From positions 1,488,001 to 1,552,000 of the forward strand of contig NZ_AP019655.1 in the NCBI RefSeq assembly GCF_009938205.1: a stretch of 64,000 nt of DNA. Direction: 5' to 3'. The DNA comes from Vibrio panuliri. Lineage in GTDB: Bacteria > Pseudomonadota > Gammaproteobacteria > Enterobacterales > Vibrionaceae. The stretch's first letter is position 1; each line of letters begins with the position of its first letter. The position numbers and the translations under genes were made by a program. This document shows positions 52,953 through 62,103 of this stretch, one piece after another. The notes under the pieces are model-generated. The model was given only the letters and a program-made list of their open reading frames with translations, made no database searches and had not been told where the DNA came from.

Positions 52953-53843
52953 ATGCTGAATCCTCTGTGGCTCAAAACATTTGTTACCTTGATTGAAACA
53001 GGTCATTTTACGCGTACAGCAGAAAAGCTATTTATGACTCAACCGGGCGTTAGCCAACACATAAAGAAGCTAGAGGCGGAATGCGGCTATCCACTCATTG
53101 AGCGTAATAACAAAAGCTTTGATATCACGACCCAAGGGCAAGCCGTTTATGACTATGCACGGGAAATGCAACTACGTGAGACGCAGTTACTCACCAACTT
53201 AGAGCCTGACTCCCCTTACAAAGGCACGGTTAAAATTGCTTGTTCAGGTTCGTTAGCCTTGCTGCTCTACCCTGACCTGCTTGAACTACAATGCCAGCAT
53301 CCTGCACTTATTTCACATGTTGAGGCTGCGCCAAAACGTAAAGTATTAGCAGACGTTCTCTCTGGTGAAGCGGACATTGGCATCGTCACTAGCATCCCTA
53401 CAGACAAACGTTTAGTCAGCCAACAACTGAGTGTTGAGCCCCTTTGCTTGATGCTGCCAGCCTCACACCCATCAGACAACCTCAGTATTGATCAACTGCA
53501 ACAGTTGGGCATGATTAATCATCCTGATGCCGAAAACTGTTTGGCACTTTATTGCGAAAACTGCCATGAAGAGTGGCTGCAAGATCTACGCTTTGATCAA
53601 ATCCCAATTACAGGATACGTCAATCAGCTCAGCCAGATCTTATTGCCAGTATCGAAAGGACTCGGGTTTACTGTGTTGCCGCAAGGGGCATTAGAGAACT
53701 TCCCAGAAAAAGAGAAGATTGTGGTTTATCAAGCCAAGCAAGAAGTTGCCGAAACACTCTATTTGATTACCAAGCAACGGGCGCGCAGACCCCTACGTTT
53801 TACGACAATCATTAATCAGATAGAAAACATATTGTCACGCTAA
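52953..53843 (+). CDS. LysR-family regulator
   Basis: A 296-residue regulator with an N-terminal winged helix-turn-helix (HFTRTAEKLFMTQPGVSQHIKKLEAECG) and an effector domain (KGTVKIACSGSLALLLYPDLLELQ onward). ATG 52953 follows GGAAGTAACCTG; the longer frame would start with TTG and lacks a ribosome site. The MITE-like element ends 46 bases upstream, so it may have changed the promoter. No divergent target gene is adjacent. Confidence 0.88.
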   Translation: MLNPLWLKTFVTLIETGHFTRTAEKLFMTQPGVSQHIKKLEAECGYPLIERNNKSFDITTQGQAVYDYAREMQLRETQLLTNLEPDSPYKGTVKIACSGSLALLLYPDLLELQCQHPALISHVEAAPKRKVLADVLSGEADIGIVTSIPTDKRLVSQQLSVEPLCLMLPASHPSDNLSIDQLQQLGMINHPDAENCLALYCENCHEEWLQDLRFDQIPITGYVNQLSQILLPVSKGLGFTVLPQGALENFPEKEKIVVYQAKQEVAETLYLITKQRARRPLRFTTIINQIENILSR

Positions 53844-53880
53844 TTTTTGCCGATGGATTTTCAAACGCCCATAAACTGAA

Positions 53881-53903
53881 AAAGAGCCTAACGGCTCTCT
53901 TTT
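53881..53903 (+). terminator. Terminator after LysR
   Basis: Arms AGAGCC and GGCTCT with a TAAC loop, A-run before and CTTTT after. Confidence 0.7.
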
Positions 53904-53917
53904 CACACTCACTCAAT

Positions 53918-54070
53918 TTATGCTTCTAGCACGTCTTGTCCTGTTACCTCACAGAGAAGCAAAGCGTCATTGGTATCAACATGAAGCCCCATCATAGGCA
54001 AACCATGGTGACATACCCAAGAGCCGAAAAACACGCCTATAGCGACTGCTAGAAATGCTAAAACTAACAT
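53918..54070 (-). CDS. 50-residue membrane protein
   Basis: ATG 54070 has a strong ribosome site (GAGAGGTAACGCT). One hydrophobic helix (MLVLAFLAVAIGVFFGSWVC) is followed by a short polar tail with HHGLPMMGLHVDTNDA and a second Cys. No family is recognised. The AT-rich gap upstream (54071-54589) has no other gene that I can support. Confidence 0.55.
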   Translation of the reverse strand: MLVLAFLAVAIGVFFGSWVCHHGLPMMGLHVDTNDALLLCEVTGQDVLEA

Positions 54071-54589
54071 AGCGTTACCTCTCAAATATTGAACAGATAC
54101 TTACAACTTACGCCTCGATGTTTGGTTAGTCAATCAAGTGAATAACAAAAGCGATACAAGGTCACAAAATTTATGCCAGAAAAAACTTCACTCTAGGCTG
54201 TTTTTTTGTTCAGATTTTTAGCCTTAGAAACTCATCACATTTCGAGCCCTAAACATGAAGCGCATCACACCTAAAGCCTCGCGCTATCTAGCCTGTGGCA
54301 ATTGACTTAGTTGGCATTAAAACTGCTTAATAGATCATAGCGGCAACTAGCACGTTAAACGCATGTTTTGTTTACATTTAATTTTAGTGGCACTTTTATT
54401 ACATTTTGCTGTCAGAAAAATTATAGTGAGATGTCAGCCATATTAAGAGTTAAAGACAGCAGAATTTCGACACGAAAATGTGATCAAAATCCTAGCTATA
54501 CAAACAGAACACAGCTACATTCAAAGAGTTCATGAGGAACTGTATTCACACATGCTCATATGGAAGCAAGATTTTAGTGAGGGAATATC

Positions 54590-54673
54590 ATGAAAAAAAT
54601 GAGAAAAGCACAATTACATCGTATTCGCATCCAGTACTGGAAAGAAGTCAATAAACAGGTAGCGAAATCGTAA
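54590..54673 (+). CDS. 27-residue basic peptide
   Basis: ATG 54590 follows GAGGGAATATC. The peptide opens MKKMRKAQLHRIRIQYWK, is strongly basic and predicted helical. A clean terminator 25 bases after the stop and about 170 bases of AT-rich leader make a small stand-alone transcript, so this may be a small protein gene or an RNA that also encodes a peptide. Confidence 0.5.
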   Translation: MKKMRKAQLHRIRIQYWKEVNKQVAKS

Positions 54674-54697
54674 AATTGTAAGTTACAACAACGTATG

Positions 54698-54720
54698 AGC
54701 TGGCTATTTAGCCAGCTTTT
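54698..54720 (+). terminator. Terminator after the 27-residue peptide
   Basis: Arms AGCTGGCT and AGCCAGCT with an ATTT loop, then TTTGTATTT. Confidence 0.8.
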
Positions 54721-54823
54721 GTATTTCTGGGAGCGTATTTAACCGATTGAAAAACAAAACCATCCTTGCTCTTAAGCCACGTCATTTCCATTGTGTAATT
54801 GGAAAAGTGGTCTTTACTACCTC

Positions 54824-55663
54824 TTAGGCGACTTTGTCGCTTGTCGGCACCATACCAGACAGCTCATGTAAAATCGCTAAAGTCGATTTAGCAAAGATAT
54901 GCTTATCCTTCCAACCCACGAGTTGTACCATTTTCACTTTGCCTGAAACCAAGCATTGGCGAATGATTCGATTCACCATCTGCACATCTAGGTAGTGATC
55001 CGTACCAACAAGTGATGGTGGACAAAGCGAAGCAAGATCGATATTTAGGATCACTTGATCACAATGAGACAAGTAACTCGCCAGTTGTTCCTTCATCAAA
55101 AAGCGATGACTAAACTGACACTCTGCTTGAGTCATCCAATCACATCCAAGATCTTCAGCATACTCTAGAGTCTTCTCATTTTGACGATGGCTATCAATTC
55201 CCATGCAAAATAAGCGTAGTTCGTTAAAGCGAGCCAAAGCAAAATGGTAGGCAGAGCCTAACTCAGGCTCTAGGGTCGGTTTGATTTCAAACTGGTTGCC
55301 AATATGAATAATACCTAGCTCTGTCCCTTTTTTATTGATCAATGGCAGTGCATGAAGCACCCCTTCGGTGCAGTTGCTAAATACCACCGGCAAAGTGTGC
55401 GAGCCCAAGTAGCGGCTTAAGTTCAACTGATAGCGGCCTATCATTTGTTCTGACAGCATATAATGACCGCCATTTAACCAACGATAGTTTTTCTGTTCCG
55501 CCAACCAATCGAACACATCTTGCAGACTTTGATCGGCCATTTCAAATTCAACGGCTTTCATCGGTTTGATTGATTGAGAAACACTCATCAACACCATCGA
55601 GAAAGAAGAAACACCAGTAACACTGTGAGTTTTGTTGCGTCGAAATAGGCCGAACATATGCAT
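54824..55663 (-). CDS. Degenerate arginase/HutG-fold protein
   Basis: A 279-residue protein that aligns by eye to ureohydrolases (formimidoylglutamase-like) but has lost their manganese ligands. The place of GGDH is taken by GGHYMLSEQ, of DAHxD by GNQFEIKP, and of SIDLDVLDP by NIDLASLCP, with VGTDHYLDVQMV after it. It is probably not an active arginase; it might bind a ligand or a partner. The ATG lies one base into the IclR gene's stop (overlap of 1), so the regulator gene and this gene form an operon. Confidence 0.65.
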   Translation of the reverse strand: MHMFGLFRRNKTHSVTGVSSFSMVLMSVSQSIKPMKAVEFEMADQSLQDVFDWLAEQKNYRWLNGGHYMLSEQMIGRYQLNLSRYLGSHTLPVVFSNCTEGVLHALPLINKKGTELGIIHIGNQFEIKPTLEPELGSAYHFALARFNELRLFCMGIDSHRQNEKTLEYAEDLGCDWMTQAECQFSHRFLMKEQLASYLSHCDQVILNIDLASLCPPSLVGTDHYLDVQMVNRIIRQCLVSGKVKMVQLVGWKDKHIFAKSTLAILHELSGMVPTSDKVA

Positions 55664-56397
55664 TACCTTTCTGGGGGCAAAGCCCTTGCTGCTTGAAGAA
55701 CGTGAAGAATGATCCTTTGTTGATTTTGTTGAACTCGATGCGCAGGTGCCATTACGGAAATTGCGCCGACTAACTTAGAGCCTTTCATCACAGGAGCACT
55801 AATCCCTGATACACCGGGATCAATCTCCGAAGTACTGAATGCATAACCTTGGGCACGAATCGCATCCAAATCATGCTGCCACTCGTTAATACGGTGAGCT
55901 TCCCCAAAGTAGCGTAAGATCTTTTCACGTCGCTGTGCTGGCATAAACGCCAACATCACCTTCGATGAAGCACCACGCAGCAGTGGCTGACTCTGCCCTT
56001 GGACATAGCTACAACGTAGAGCTTGCATACTTTCTTTGCGACTAACACACAAAGCACGATAACCCACTGGCACCATATAGGCAGCCATTTCACCGGTCTG
56101 TTTTTGAAGGCGGTTGAGAACGGCATCAACCGCGTCCAAGTCGTGTTGGCTGGTTTCGTAACTGCGCATTAATAGCAATGCAGCCGGACCAATGATCAAG
56201 GTTTTGTCACTTGGACTTTCCTCAATCAAGTTCCACTCTTTGAGTAATTTAAGATGACGGTAAAGACTGCTTATCGGCGTCCCTAACATATCACTCAGTG
56301 TCTTCGCTGTTACAGGCTCATCATTTACTGCGACCTGCATCAGCAGTTGCAGCAGTTTTTCGTTGACCTGTCCGGAATTTTGCTTCATCGAGTTCAC
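55663..56397 (-). CDS. IclR-family regulator
   Basis: A 244-residue regulator: an N-terminal winged helix (AKTLSDMLGTPISSLYRHLKLLKEWNLI) and an IclR effector domain (AYMVPVGYRALCVSRKESMQ, GASSKVMLAF, EIDPGVSGISAPVM, VGAISVMAP). It is the first gene of an operon with the arginase-fold protein, a pairing that suggests control by a histidine- or arginine-related metabolite. Start ATG 56397 or 56388; no clear ribosome site decides. Confidence 0.88.
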   Translation of the reverse strand: MNSMKQNSGQVNEKLLQLLMQVAVNDEPVTAKTLSDMLGTPISSLYRHLKLLKEWNLIEESPSDKTLIIGPAALLLMRSYETSQHDLDAVDAVLNRLQKQTGEMAAYMVPVGYRALCVSRKESMQALRCSYVQGQSQPLLRGASSKVMLAFMPAQRREKILRYFGEAHRINEWQHDLDAIRAQGYAFSTSEIDPGVSGISAPVMKGSKLVGAISVMAPAHRVQQNQQRIILHVLQAARALPPER

Positions 56398-57114
56398 ACT
56401 TATGTTTTAACGTTTTGGGTTGGATTGACCAAATTGTATTCCTAGAATATGAGAATTTATAAACACAGAGAACCTCACATTCTCACAGTGTGATAATGAA
56501 GCCCTTTTTATTACCTGGCAATAAACGTTTAGGTAAACGGTTACCTATCCCACACTTTATTTTTAGTTCAGTGGTGTGAACTGCTTAGGTTCGATGAGGT
56601 ATAGAGGAAAGCGGAGTGCGCCCGACACACCGATGATGTGCGACGACTAATTCTCAACCATTCTTGTTTAGCGAGAAACCCAGCCATTCTTACTTAGTGA
56701 TAATGTTACCAATACTCAGATGCAACACTTTATCCCCCAGCTAAGGCAGTACTCTTACTTTGAGTATTGCCCGATCCCACTCAAAATAAGTTGGAAACCA
56801 AACACTGATACAACGTGATCGAGTATCAATAACGGATGCTTCTCTTTCTCTATAGATTGAGTCAGTAAAAGTGCTTCCTTACTCAATTGATGAGTCGATG
56901 GCTACAGTGGAGTAAGTCGCAGATTCTACTACCAAATCAGGTAGTGCATTTAAAAACAGATATTGTTGGATAGGCGCACTTAACAAAAAGCGAATCAAGA
57001 TGAGGGCGAATATATCAACGCAATAGCGTTGAAAAACGGCAAGAGATTGATTTTTTAGAATTAGAGTTTGCCAATTAGAGTTGCCTGGCAAAGTCATGAT
57101 GCGAGGAAAGCAAA
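56398..57114. other. Long intergenic gap
   Basis: About 720 bases with the IclR promoter at the left end (an inverted pair TCTCAC/GTGTGA near 56482) and AT-rich DNA beyond. A 72-codon frame on the minus strand (57097-56879) has no ribosome site and no family and looks like decayed sequence. Nothing else was found. Confidence 0.5.
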
Positions 57115-57492
57115 GTGGATAACGTTGGAATAGTAATAAGTCTATGGGATAAGTTCAGTGCTGGAGACTATGAAGGCTCTAAATTCTTATTCAGCAAACA
57201 GTTAGAAGTGATATGGCCAACAAGTCGAGAATATTATGAAAGTGTGGATCAGTTCATTGCTGTAAACGAGGCCTTTGGTAAAAACTGGATGTTTGAAGTA
57301 AAGCATGTAGAAAGCACTGATTCGGATAAAGTCATTAGCATTGTTTACGTTACAAGCCCTTCTTGCCCGAACAGTTTCTATGCGACAAGCATTTTCACAT
57401 TTACATCGAGTCAAATTAGCCGAATGGAAACCTACTGGGCATTTGAAGATGTTCAGCCCGAATGGCGGAAGGAACTGAGTAAAGTATATTAA
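57115..57492 (+). CDS. NTF2/SnoaL-like protein
   Basis: A 125-residue protein with a GTG start and the ribosome site GAGGAAAGCAAA. The pattern is the cone-shaped NTF2-like fold: an N-terminal helix (VISLWDKFSAGDYEGSKFLF), a strand with IWPTSREYYESVDQFIAVN, then the strands VISIVYVTSPSC and SFYATSIFTFTSSQISRMETYW. Such proteins bind or transform small molecules. No specific function can be named, and the neighbours give no clue. Confidence 0.65.
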   Translation: MDNVGIVISLWDKFSAGDYEGSKFLFSKQLEVIWPTSREYYESVDQFIAVNEAFGKNWMFEVKHVESTDSDKVISIVYVTSPSCPNSFYATSIFTFTSSQISRMETYWAFEDVQPEWRKELSKVY

Positions 57493-57578
57493 CCGCTAAG
57501 CTTATCGCAGCGATGGTGAGGTGTTACTTCGCTCCTTTGATGGTTGGGTATGAAGCCATCAGAGTCTATGTCTAAAGC

Positions 57579-59255
57579 TTACAAATCGTCTTCTAACATC
57601 TCCTCATCTATCATTGAGGAACATTGAATTTCATACTGATTGTAGGAGAAGGTCGCGGCGCCATGCACTCGCTTCGTCGTAACCTTATCATCACCAAACT
57701 GAACGATAACTCGCGTATAAACCTTTTTAGTCGCTTGAATGGTATTTTCGACCAGCAGTCTCTCAAACTCTTCAGAATGTAAATCTCTGGCGGTTTTGAT
57801 ACGCTCTAAGTTCGCACTGGCTGCGACCTTACTCGACTCAATTTGCGCCTCTTCTTCTTCGCTGCGTTCAGCTTTAGGCCGTTTCTTAAACTCAAGTTCC
57901 TTACGTACGACATCCATGGTCGCTTCTTGGGCAAGTTGATAATGCTCGCGAAACTTATTTTGCCGCTCTTTGTGCATTTTATAGCGCGCAAAACCATGAA
58001 CATAGGTGGCGGTGTCACCTTCAACACCTAAGTTGACGCACACCACTTTGCCACCAACCTTTGTTTCACCGCCACTTAGCGTGCCTTGACTACCATTTTT
58101 ATTCGTCACAAAGAGGTTGTTGCCACAGCGGATCTCGTTGTTCATACAGTGAATCGCCAGTTCAATATCGTGGCCAGCCTGAAGCTCTGCAAACTGAGCG
58201 TAGTTGGCTTTGATAGACCCACCAGCCTTGATGATGCATGACTTTTTCTGATTATCTGAAACGTTGTGCCCTATTATGCCCTTTGCAATGGTGACATCAC
58301 CTTGGGCTTGAATATTTGCCGACTCAACAAAACCACCAATGGTAATGTTTCCCGTGGCACGCACCTTCATATCGGACTCAACGTTGCCCTTTACCAACAA
58401 GTTACCTTTGAACTTAACGTGCCCAGTAGCCACTCCGATGGTATCGAGCACCAGCACATCGTCGACATCCACACTGCATTCTTGCAGGATCGGCATGCCG
58501 GTTACCGTCGCAACCAACAGATCAGGATCACTGTCAGAAATATGCGATCCTTTCCCCTCTTTAAGTGGCAGATCTTTACCATCAACCGCAGGGATCGTTT
58601 TGCCTTGAACCGTAAGACCCGGTTTGCCTAAAGAAGGGGGAACTCGCCGCATTAAGGGTTGACCTTTAGTCACACTCACCGTCTCACCTAGGTTAAGCAT
58701 ATCCACCTTGCCTGTTTCATCTTCAACAGGCGCAAGTACTTGCTTGGTCACATCTTTCACTAGTGGGACAAACTGTGTGTCCTTGCCATCAACAGGCTTT
58801 GTTCCTGTTGCAACTGGCTGAGAATACTGTTTACCCGGTTTTAGTTGGCGACTGACAACAAGTACCTTTTTCAATGCGAGTTTATTGATACCCTTGGTTA
58901 CTGATCCACTGGCAAGCGCTTGGACAACCTGAGGGCCACTCAAAGGTTTGCCTCCATAAGCACCTGTCACAACCATGCTCGCGAGCATATCGTCTTCCGA
59001 GACCAGCAGATCGACGGTCGCATCTAGCTTTTGAGCAATAACAATTCCATGGAAAGATTCTGATTTGCCTTCTTTGGCGAGAGTAAGAAAACGAAGGACT
59101 TCTTCTTCGTAAATAAAAAATGCGTCAGCATTAAGCGGAACCATTGCCTCTTCAAGACCAGAAAAGTCCATATCACGCGGTAGCGTAAGATCATTCGGTA
59201 GCTTTGCGATGACTTGTTTTTTATCATCAGACAGAACAAGCAGCTCTTTCCACAT
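57579..59255 (-). CDS. DUF342/FapA-family polymer-forming-like protein
   Basis: A 558-residue cytosolic protein of the FapA (DUF342) family: an N-terminal domain, a beta-helix of short repeats (GHVKFKGNLLVKGNVESDMKV, ATGNITIGGFVESANIQAQG, DVTIAKGIIGH) and a C-terminal coiled-coil (ERQNKFREHYQLAQEATMDV). Family members act in flagellar assembly control or cell-surface processes in Vibrio. It stands alone, with no flagellar genes nearby, so its exact role is open. Confidence 0.85.
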   Translation of the reverse strand: MWKELLVLSDDKKQVIAKLPNDLTLPRDMDFSGLEEAMVPLNADAFFIYEEEVLRFLTLAKEGKSESFHGIVIAQKLDATVDLLVSEDDMLASMVVTGAYGGKPLSGPQVVQALASGSVTKGINKLALKKVLVVSRQLKPGKQYSQPVATGTKPVDGKDTQFVPLVKDVTKQVLAPVEDETGKVDMLNLGETVSVTKGQPLMRRVPPSLGKPGLTVQGKTIPAVDGKDLPLKEGKGSHISDSDPDLLVATVTGMPILQECSVDVDDVLVLDTIGVATGHVKFKGNLLVKGNVESDMKVRATGNITIGGFVESANIQAQGDVTIAKGIIGHNVSDNQKKSCIIKAGGSIKANYAQFAELQAGHDIELAIHCMNNEIRCGNNLFVTNKNGSQGTLSGGETKVGGKVVCVNLGVEGDTATYVHGFARYKMHKERQNKFREHYQLAQEATMDVVRKELEFKKRPKAERSEEEEAQIESSKVAASANLERIKTARDLHSEEFERLLVENTIQATKKVYTRVIVQFGDDKVTTKRVHGAATFSYNQYEIQCSSMIDEEMLEDDL

Positions 59256-59480
59256 GCTTCACTCAACTTAACAGTAACCTTGTAAACAGTGTATATAAGT
59301 TGACGTAATATAAGTATGAAATTGCTAACATTTTCCAGCATAGGTCGACATTTTTAACCGACCTTACGTAACAAAATGTGTCTCACATATGAGAAATTTA
59401 TACATTTCACCCCGATAATATGGAATAAACATCACTCTAATTATCTGATTTTTTTAGCAATAAATTAAGATGCTCGAAGC

Positions 59481-60527
59481 TTACGTCACTGACAAAACGA
59501 TCTTGCCAACATGATGCTTCTGCTCGAACATAATTTGGGCTTGGTTGATCGCTTTTAAATCGAAAATTTGTGCCACTATCGGCTGAATCTTCCCAGATTC
59601 AATCACCTTAACTAAGTTGCCAAATACTTGTGGTTCTAACACCGTACAACCAAAAAAGCTTAAATCTTTTAGATAGAGGGTTCGCACATCTAACTCTACC
59701 ATCGCCCCACCAATCGCGCCTGATACAGCATAGCGCCCTTTCGGCTTAAGCACTTTAAGCAGCTCTGGCCACTGTTTTCCAGCGACAAGATCAATCACCA
59801 CTTCGACACTGTTTTGCCCCAGAACACTGACAAGATCATCATTCCTTGTGACCGTTTGATCAGCCCCAAGATCGAGTAACTGCTGCGTTTTTTCTGCACT
59901 GGTTATTGCGATAACACGTGCTCCTCGAGCCTTCGCCAGTTGCACCGCGGCAGATCCTACGCCCCCAGAAGCACCAGTAATCAGTACCGTATCTTGATCG
60001 GTCACATTCGCCCGAGTCAGCATGTTTTCCGCGGTGGAATAGGAACATGGGAATGTAGCAAGCTCAACTGAAGTAAGAGCACTTTCGACCGGATACGCAT
60101 GTTTCGCCGATACCGTCGTATATTGGGCAAATCCGCCATTGCACTCCGAACCAAAATACCAAGGCGAGTCAAGTTGCTGACCATTCACCTCTTGCAGACT
60201 TGGCTCAATCAAAACGCGTTCACCAACTCGTGCAACATCGACACACTTGCCCACTGCCACAATGACACCGCATACGTCTGCACCTTGAATCAGTGGCAAA
60301 GGCAATGCATTACCAGACCAACTAGCATCCGCACTATCATTATCACCTTTTGAGTACCATGCAGTGCGAGTATTAATATCGGTATTGTTCACCCCCGCAG
60401 CCAATACTTGCACGAGGACTTCAAACTCTCGTGGTTTTGGCACCGCGATATCCTCGCGATAGCGCAACATCTCAGGACCGCCGTGGCCGATAAGCTCAAC
60501 GCCTCTCATTGTGTTGGGAATGGTCAT
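59481..60527 (-). CDS. MDR-family alcohol dehydrogenase/quinone reductase-like
   Basis: A 348-residue enzyme: a GroES-like N-terminal half (LIQGADVCGVIVAVG, RVLIEPSLQEVNG) and a Rossmann half with TGASGGVGSAAVQLAKARGA. The catalytic-zinc Cys and GHE motif of true alcohol dehydrogenases are missing, so it is more likely a zinc-independent NADPH reductase. ATG 60527 overlaps the TetR stop as ATGA and has AAGGAGATGCACC upstream. Induced when the TetR protein encoded by the first gene of the operon is released. Confidence 0.85.
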   Translation of the reverse strand: MTIPNTMRGVELIGHGGPEMLRYREDIAVPKPREFEVLVQVLAAGVNNTDINTRTAWYSKGDNDSADASWSGNALPLPLIQGADVCGVIVAVGKCVDVARVGERVLIEPSLQEVNGQQLDSPWYFGSECNGGFAQYTTVSAKHAYPVESALTSVELATFPCSYSTAENMLTRANVTDQDTVLITGASGGVGSAAVQLAKARGARVIAITSAEKTQQLLDLGADQTVTRNDDLVSVLGQNSVEVVIDLVAGKQWPELLKVLKPKGRYAVSGAIGGAMVELDVRTLYLKDLSFFGCTVLEPQVFGNLVKVIESGKIQPIVAQIFDLKAINQAQIMFEQKHHVGKIVLSVT

Positions 60528-61048
60528 TGTGGTGCATCTCCTTCTAATAACGTGGTAGCTAATTGTTTTGCTGTCACCACAGATTGCTCGCCCAAAACCG
60601 TCCATGAGTTTGATATCCCCTCATGAATTAATAGCAAGCTAGTGGCAAATTGTGGTTGTTGGCTTTTTTCGCCGAGCAATGCCATAACATTGAGTTTGTG
60701 TCGGGAGACGGCTTCCCTAATCTCTTGATTCTCGGGAAAAGCGGCGACAGCGTTACTCGACATACAACCATTCGGGGCAAAATCTCGCATCCAAATACCC
60801 AGCTTATCGAACACCGCGAGAATGCTGGATGTCCCTACCTCTTGGTTGTCTTCAAGTAGAAACTCAATATAGCGCTGATGGCGATGTTCCAATGCTGCCG
60901 CGATCATTTGCTCTTTCGACGCATAATATTTGTACAAGGTTCTCAAACTGACATGACAAGCATCCTTTAACTGAGCAACACTTGGCTCAGCAAAGCCATA
61001 CCGACTAAACGCTTTTTCGAGATCCGCTGCTATCTGTTGTTTAAGCAT
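60524..61048 (-). CDS. TetR-family repressor
   Basis: A 174-residue regulator with the helix-turn-helix PSVAQLKDACHVSLRTLYKYYASKEQMI and a helical ligand domain. It is the first gene of an operon with the MDR reductase; two operator copies lie directly upstream of its start, so it represses its own operon. The inducer is unknown but is probably a reactive carbonyl or quinone handled by the reductase. Confidence 0.88.
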   Translation of the reverse strand: MLKQQIAADLEKAFSRYGFAEPSVAQLKDACHVSLRTLYKYYASKEQMIAAALEHRHQRYIEFLLEDNQEVGTSSILAVFDKLGIWMRDFAPNGCMSSNAVAAFPENQEIREAVSRHKLNVMALLGEKSQQPQFATSLLLIHEGISNSWTVLGEQSVVTAKQLATTLLEGDAPQ

Positions 61049-61062
61049 GGTTATAAAACCTA

Positions 61063-61082
61063 GGTAGAACGTTTATTTTACC
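61063..61082. promoter_or_regulatory. TetR operator, proximal copy
   Basis: GGTAGAAC-GTTT-ATTTTACC: the left half is the perfect half-site, the right half is weaker. Centre 25 bp from the distal copy. Confidence 0.6.
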
Positions 61083-61087
61083 TTTAA

Positions 61088-61107
61088 GGTAGAGCGTTTG
61101 TTCTACC
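61088..61107. promoter_or_regulatory. TetR operator, distal copy
   Basis: GGTAGAGC-GTTT-GTTCTACC: arms pair at 7 of 8 positions. Same half-site and spacer as the proximal copy. Confidence 0.7.
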
Positions 61108-61147
61108 CTGTCAATGAGAAGTACAAGAAACCGCCAAACAAGCGAGG

Positions 61148-61921
61148 CTACCTAATGATGGAGTCGGATATAAATCGCTTATTTTCAATCAGATATTCGA
61201 TGTCACTTAAATACGCTAAATGATGTCCATCTTGGAGGTTTTCAATAAGCTGCCTGTTGTCCTGCTCCGCTTGTTGATGCATAAAAGTAACCAGTGCCTG
61301 TAATCGTTGAACCATATTGTCAACCAACTGGCCACGGTCTAGCGACGAAACACCGTAGATATCACAAAACAGACGCGCTCGATAAGTTTGTTGTTCGAGG
61401 GAACCAAGGCGATCATTCACATCGGTTTTAAATGGTGCAAAGCAGTATATGGCATAGGCAATATCCCAAATCCTTGGGCCGGGATGGACAGTATCGAAAT
61501 CGAAAATACCGCGCACGCTATCGCCATTTAAGGCAAGGTTATAGGGAGCATAATCCCCATGACATATCACCTGTTGTGGCTCTCTTGATGGCAACATCCA
61601 CACCAATTTATCACTCACATGTTGTTGTAAAAAATCACTGGAGGCATCATGGAACTCACGCAGCAACTGAGCGGCAGAGATCAATGCTTGCTCAGTGGCG
61701 ATTGCGCCTTGCAGGGGGTAGTCATAACAGTCGCCAGCGACAAAACTCAATACCTCGCATTTCTCTTCAATCGCCACCAAAGCTGGGCATTGATGAAACC
61801 CCTTTTGATGAAGATGAGATAAGAGCAAGTGCACTGAAGCAGACCATTTATTTAATGGTCTTACGACACACCCATTGCGCTTGGAAATCACGCCACCACG
61901 ACCTAAAATTTCGTCAGACAC
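61148..61921 (-). CDS. APH-family small-molecule kinase
   Basis: A 257-residue kinase-fold protein. The catalytic loop is ICHGDYAPYNLAL (His-Gly-Asp...Asn) and the metal loop is IFDFDTVHPGPRIWDIAYA. The start is GTG 61921 (MSDEILGRGG) with an ideal AAGGGG upstream; the ATG at 62008 lacks a ribosome site. Members phosphorylate aminoglycosides, choline, homoserine or fructosamines; the substrate is not evident and resistance should not be assumed. Confidence 0.8.
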   Translation of the reverse strand: MSDEILGRGGVISKRNGCVVRPLNKWSASVHLLLSHLHQKGFHQCPALVAIEEKCEVLSFVAGDCYDYPLQGAIATEQALISAAQLLREFHDASSDFLQQHVSDKLVWMLPSREPQQVICHGDYAPYNLALNGDSVRGIFDFDTVHPGPRIWDIAYAIYCFAPFKTDVNDRLGSLEQQTYRARLFCDIYGVSSLDRGQLVDNMVQRLQALVTFMHQQAEQDNRQLIENLQDGHHLAYLSDIEYLIENKRFISDSIIR

Positions 61922-62103
61922 TTTATCCCCTTTCAACCTTAACTGCTCAGATGATGAAACATGATACCTTGGTGGCAGAGAGGAAGATTGAGCTCGATGT
62001 GAACCCATTGAGCTGACTCGTAAATATTCAATTTACATTGTAAACATCAGTCGATAATTTAACGTAGAACGATAACTACACCCATGAAGAAAGGATTAAT
62101 TCG

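Noticed and set aside
52753..52953. 66-codon frame inside the MITE-like element
   Set aside because: It crosses the element's right end and has no ribosome site or family.
56879..57097. 72-codon minus-strand frame in the gap before the NTF2-like gene
   Set aside because: No ribosome site, no family, ends inside AT-rich DNA; could be decayed sequence.
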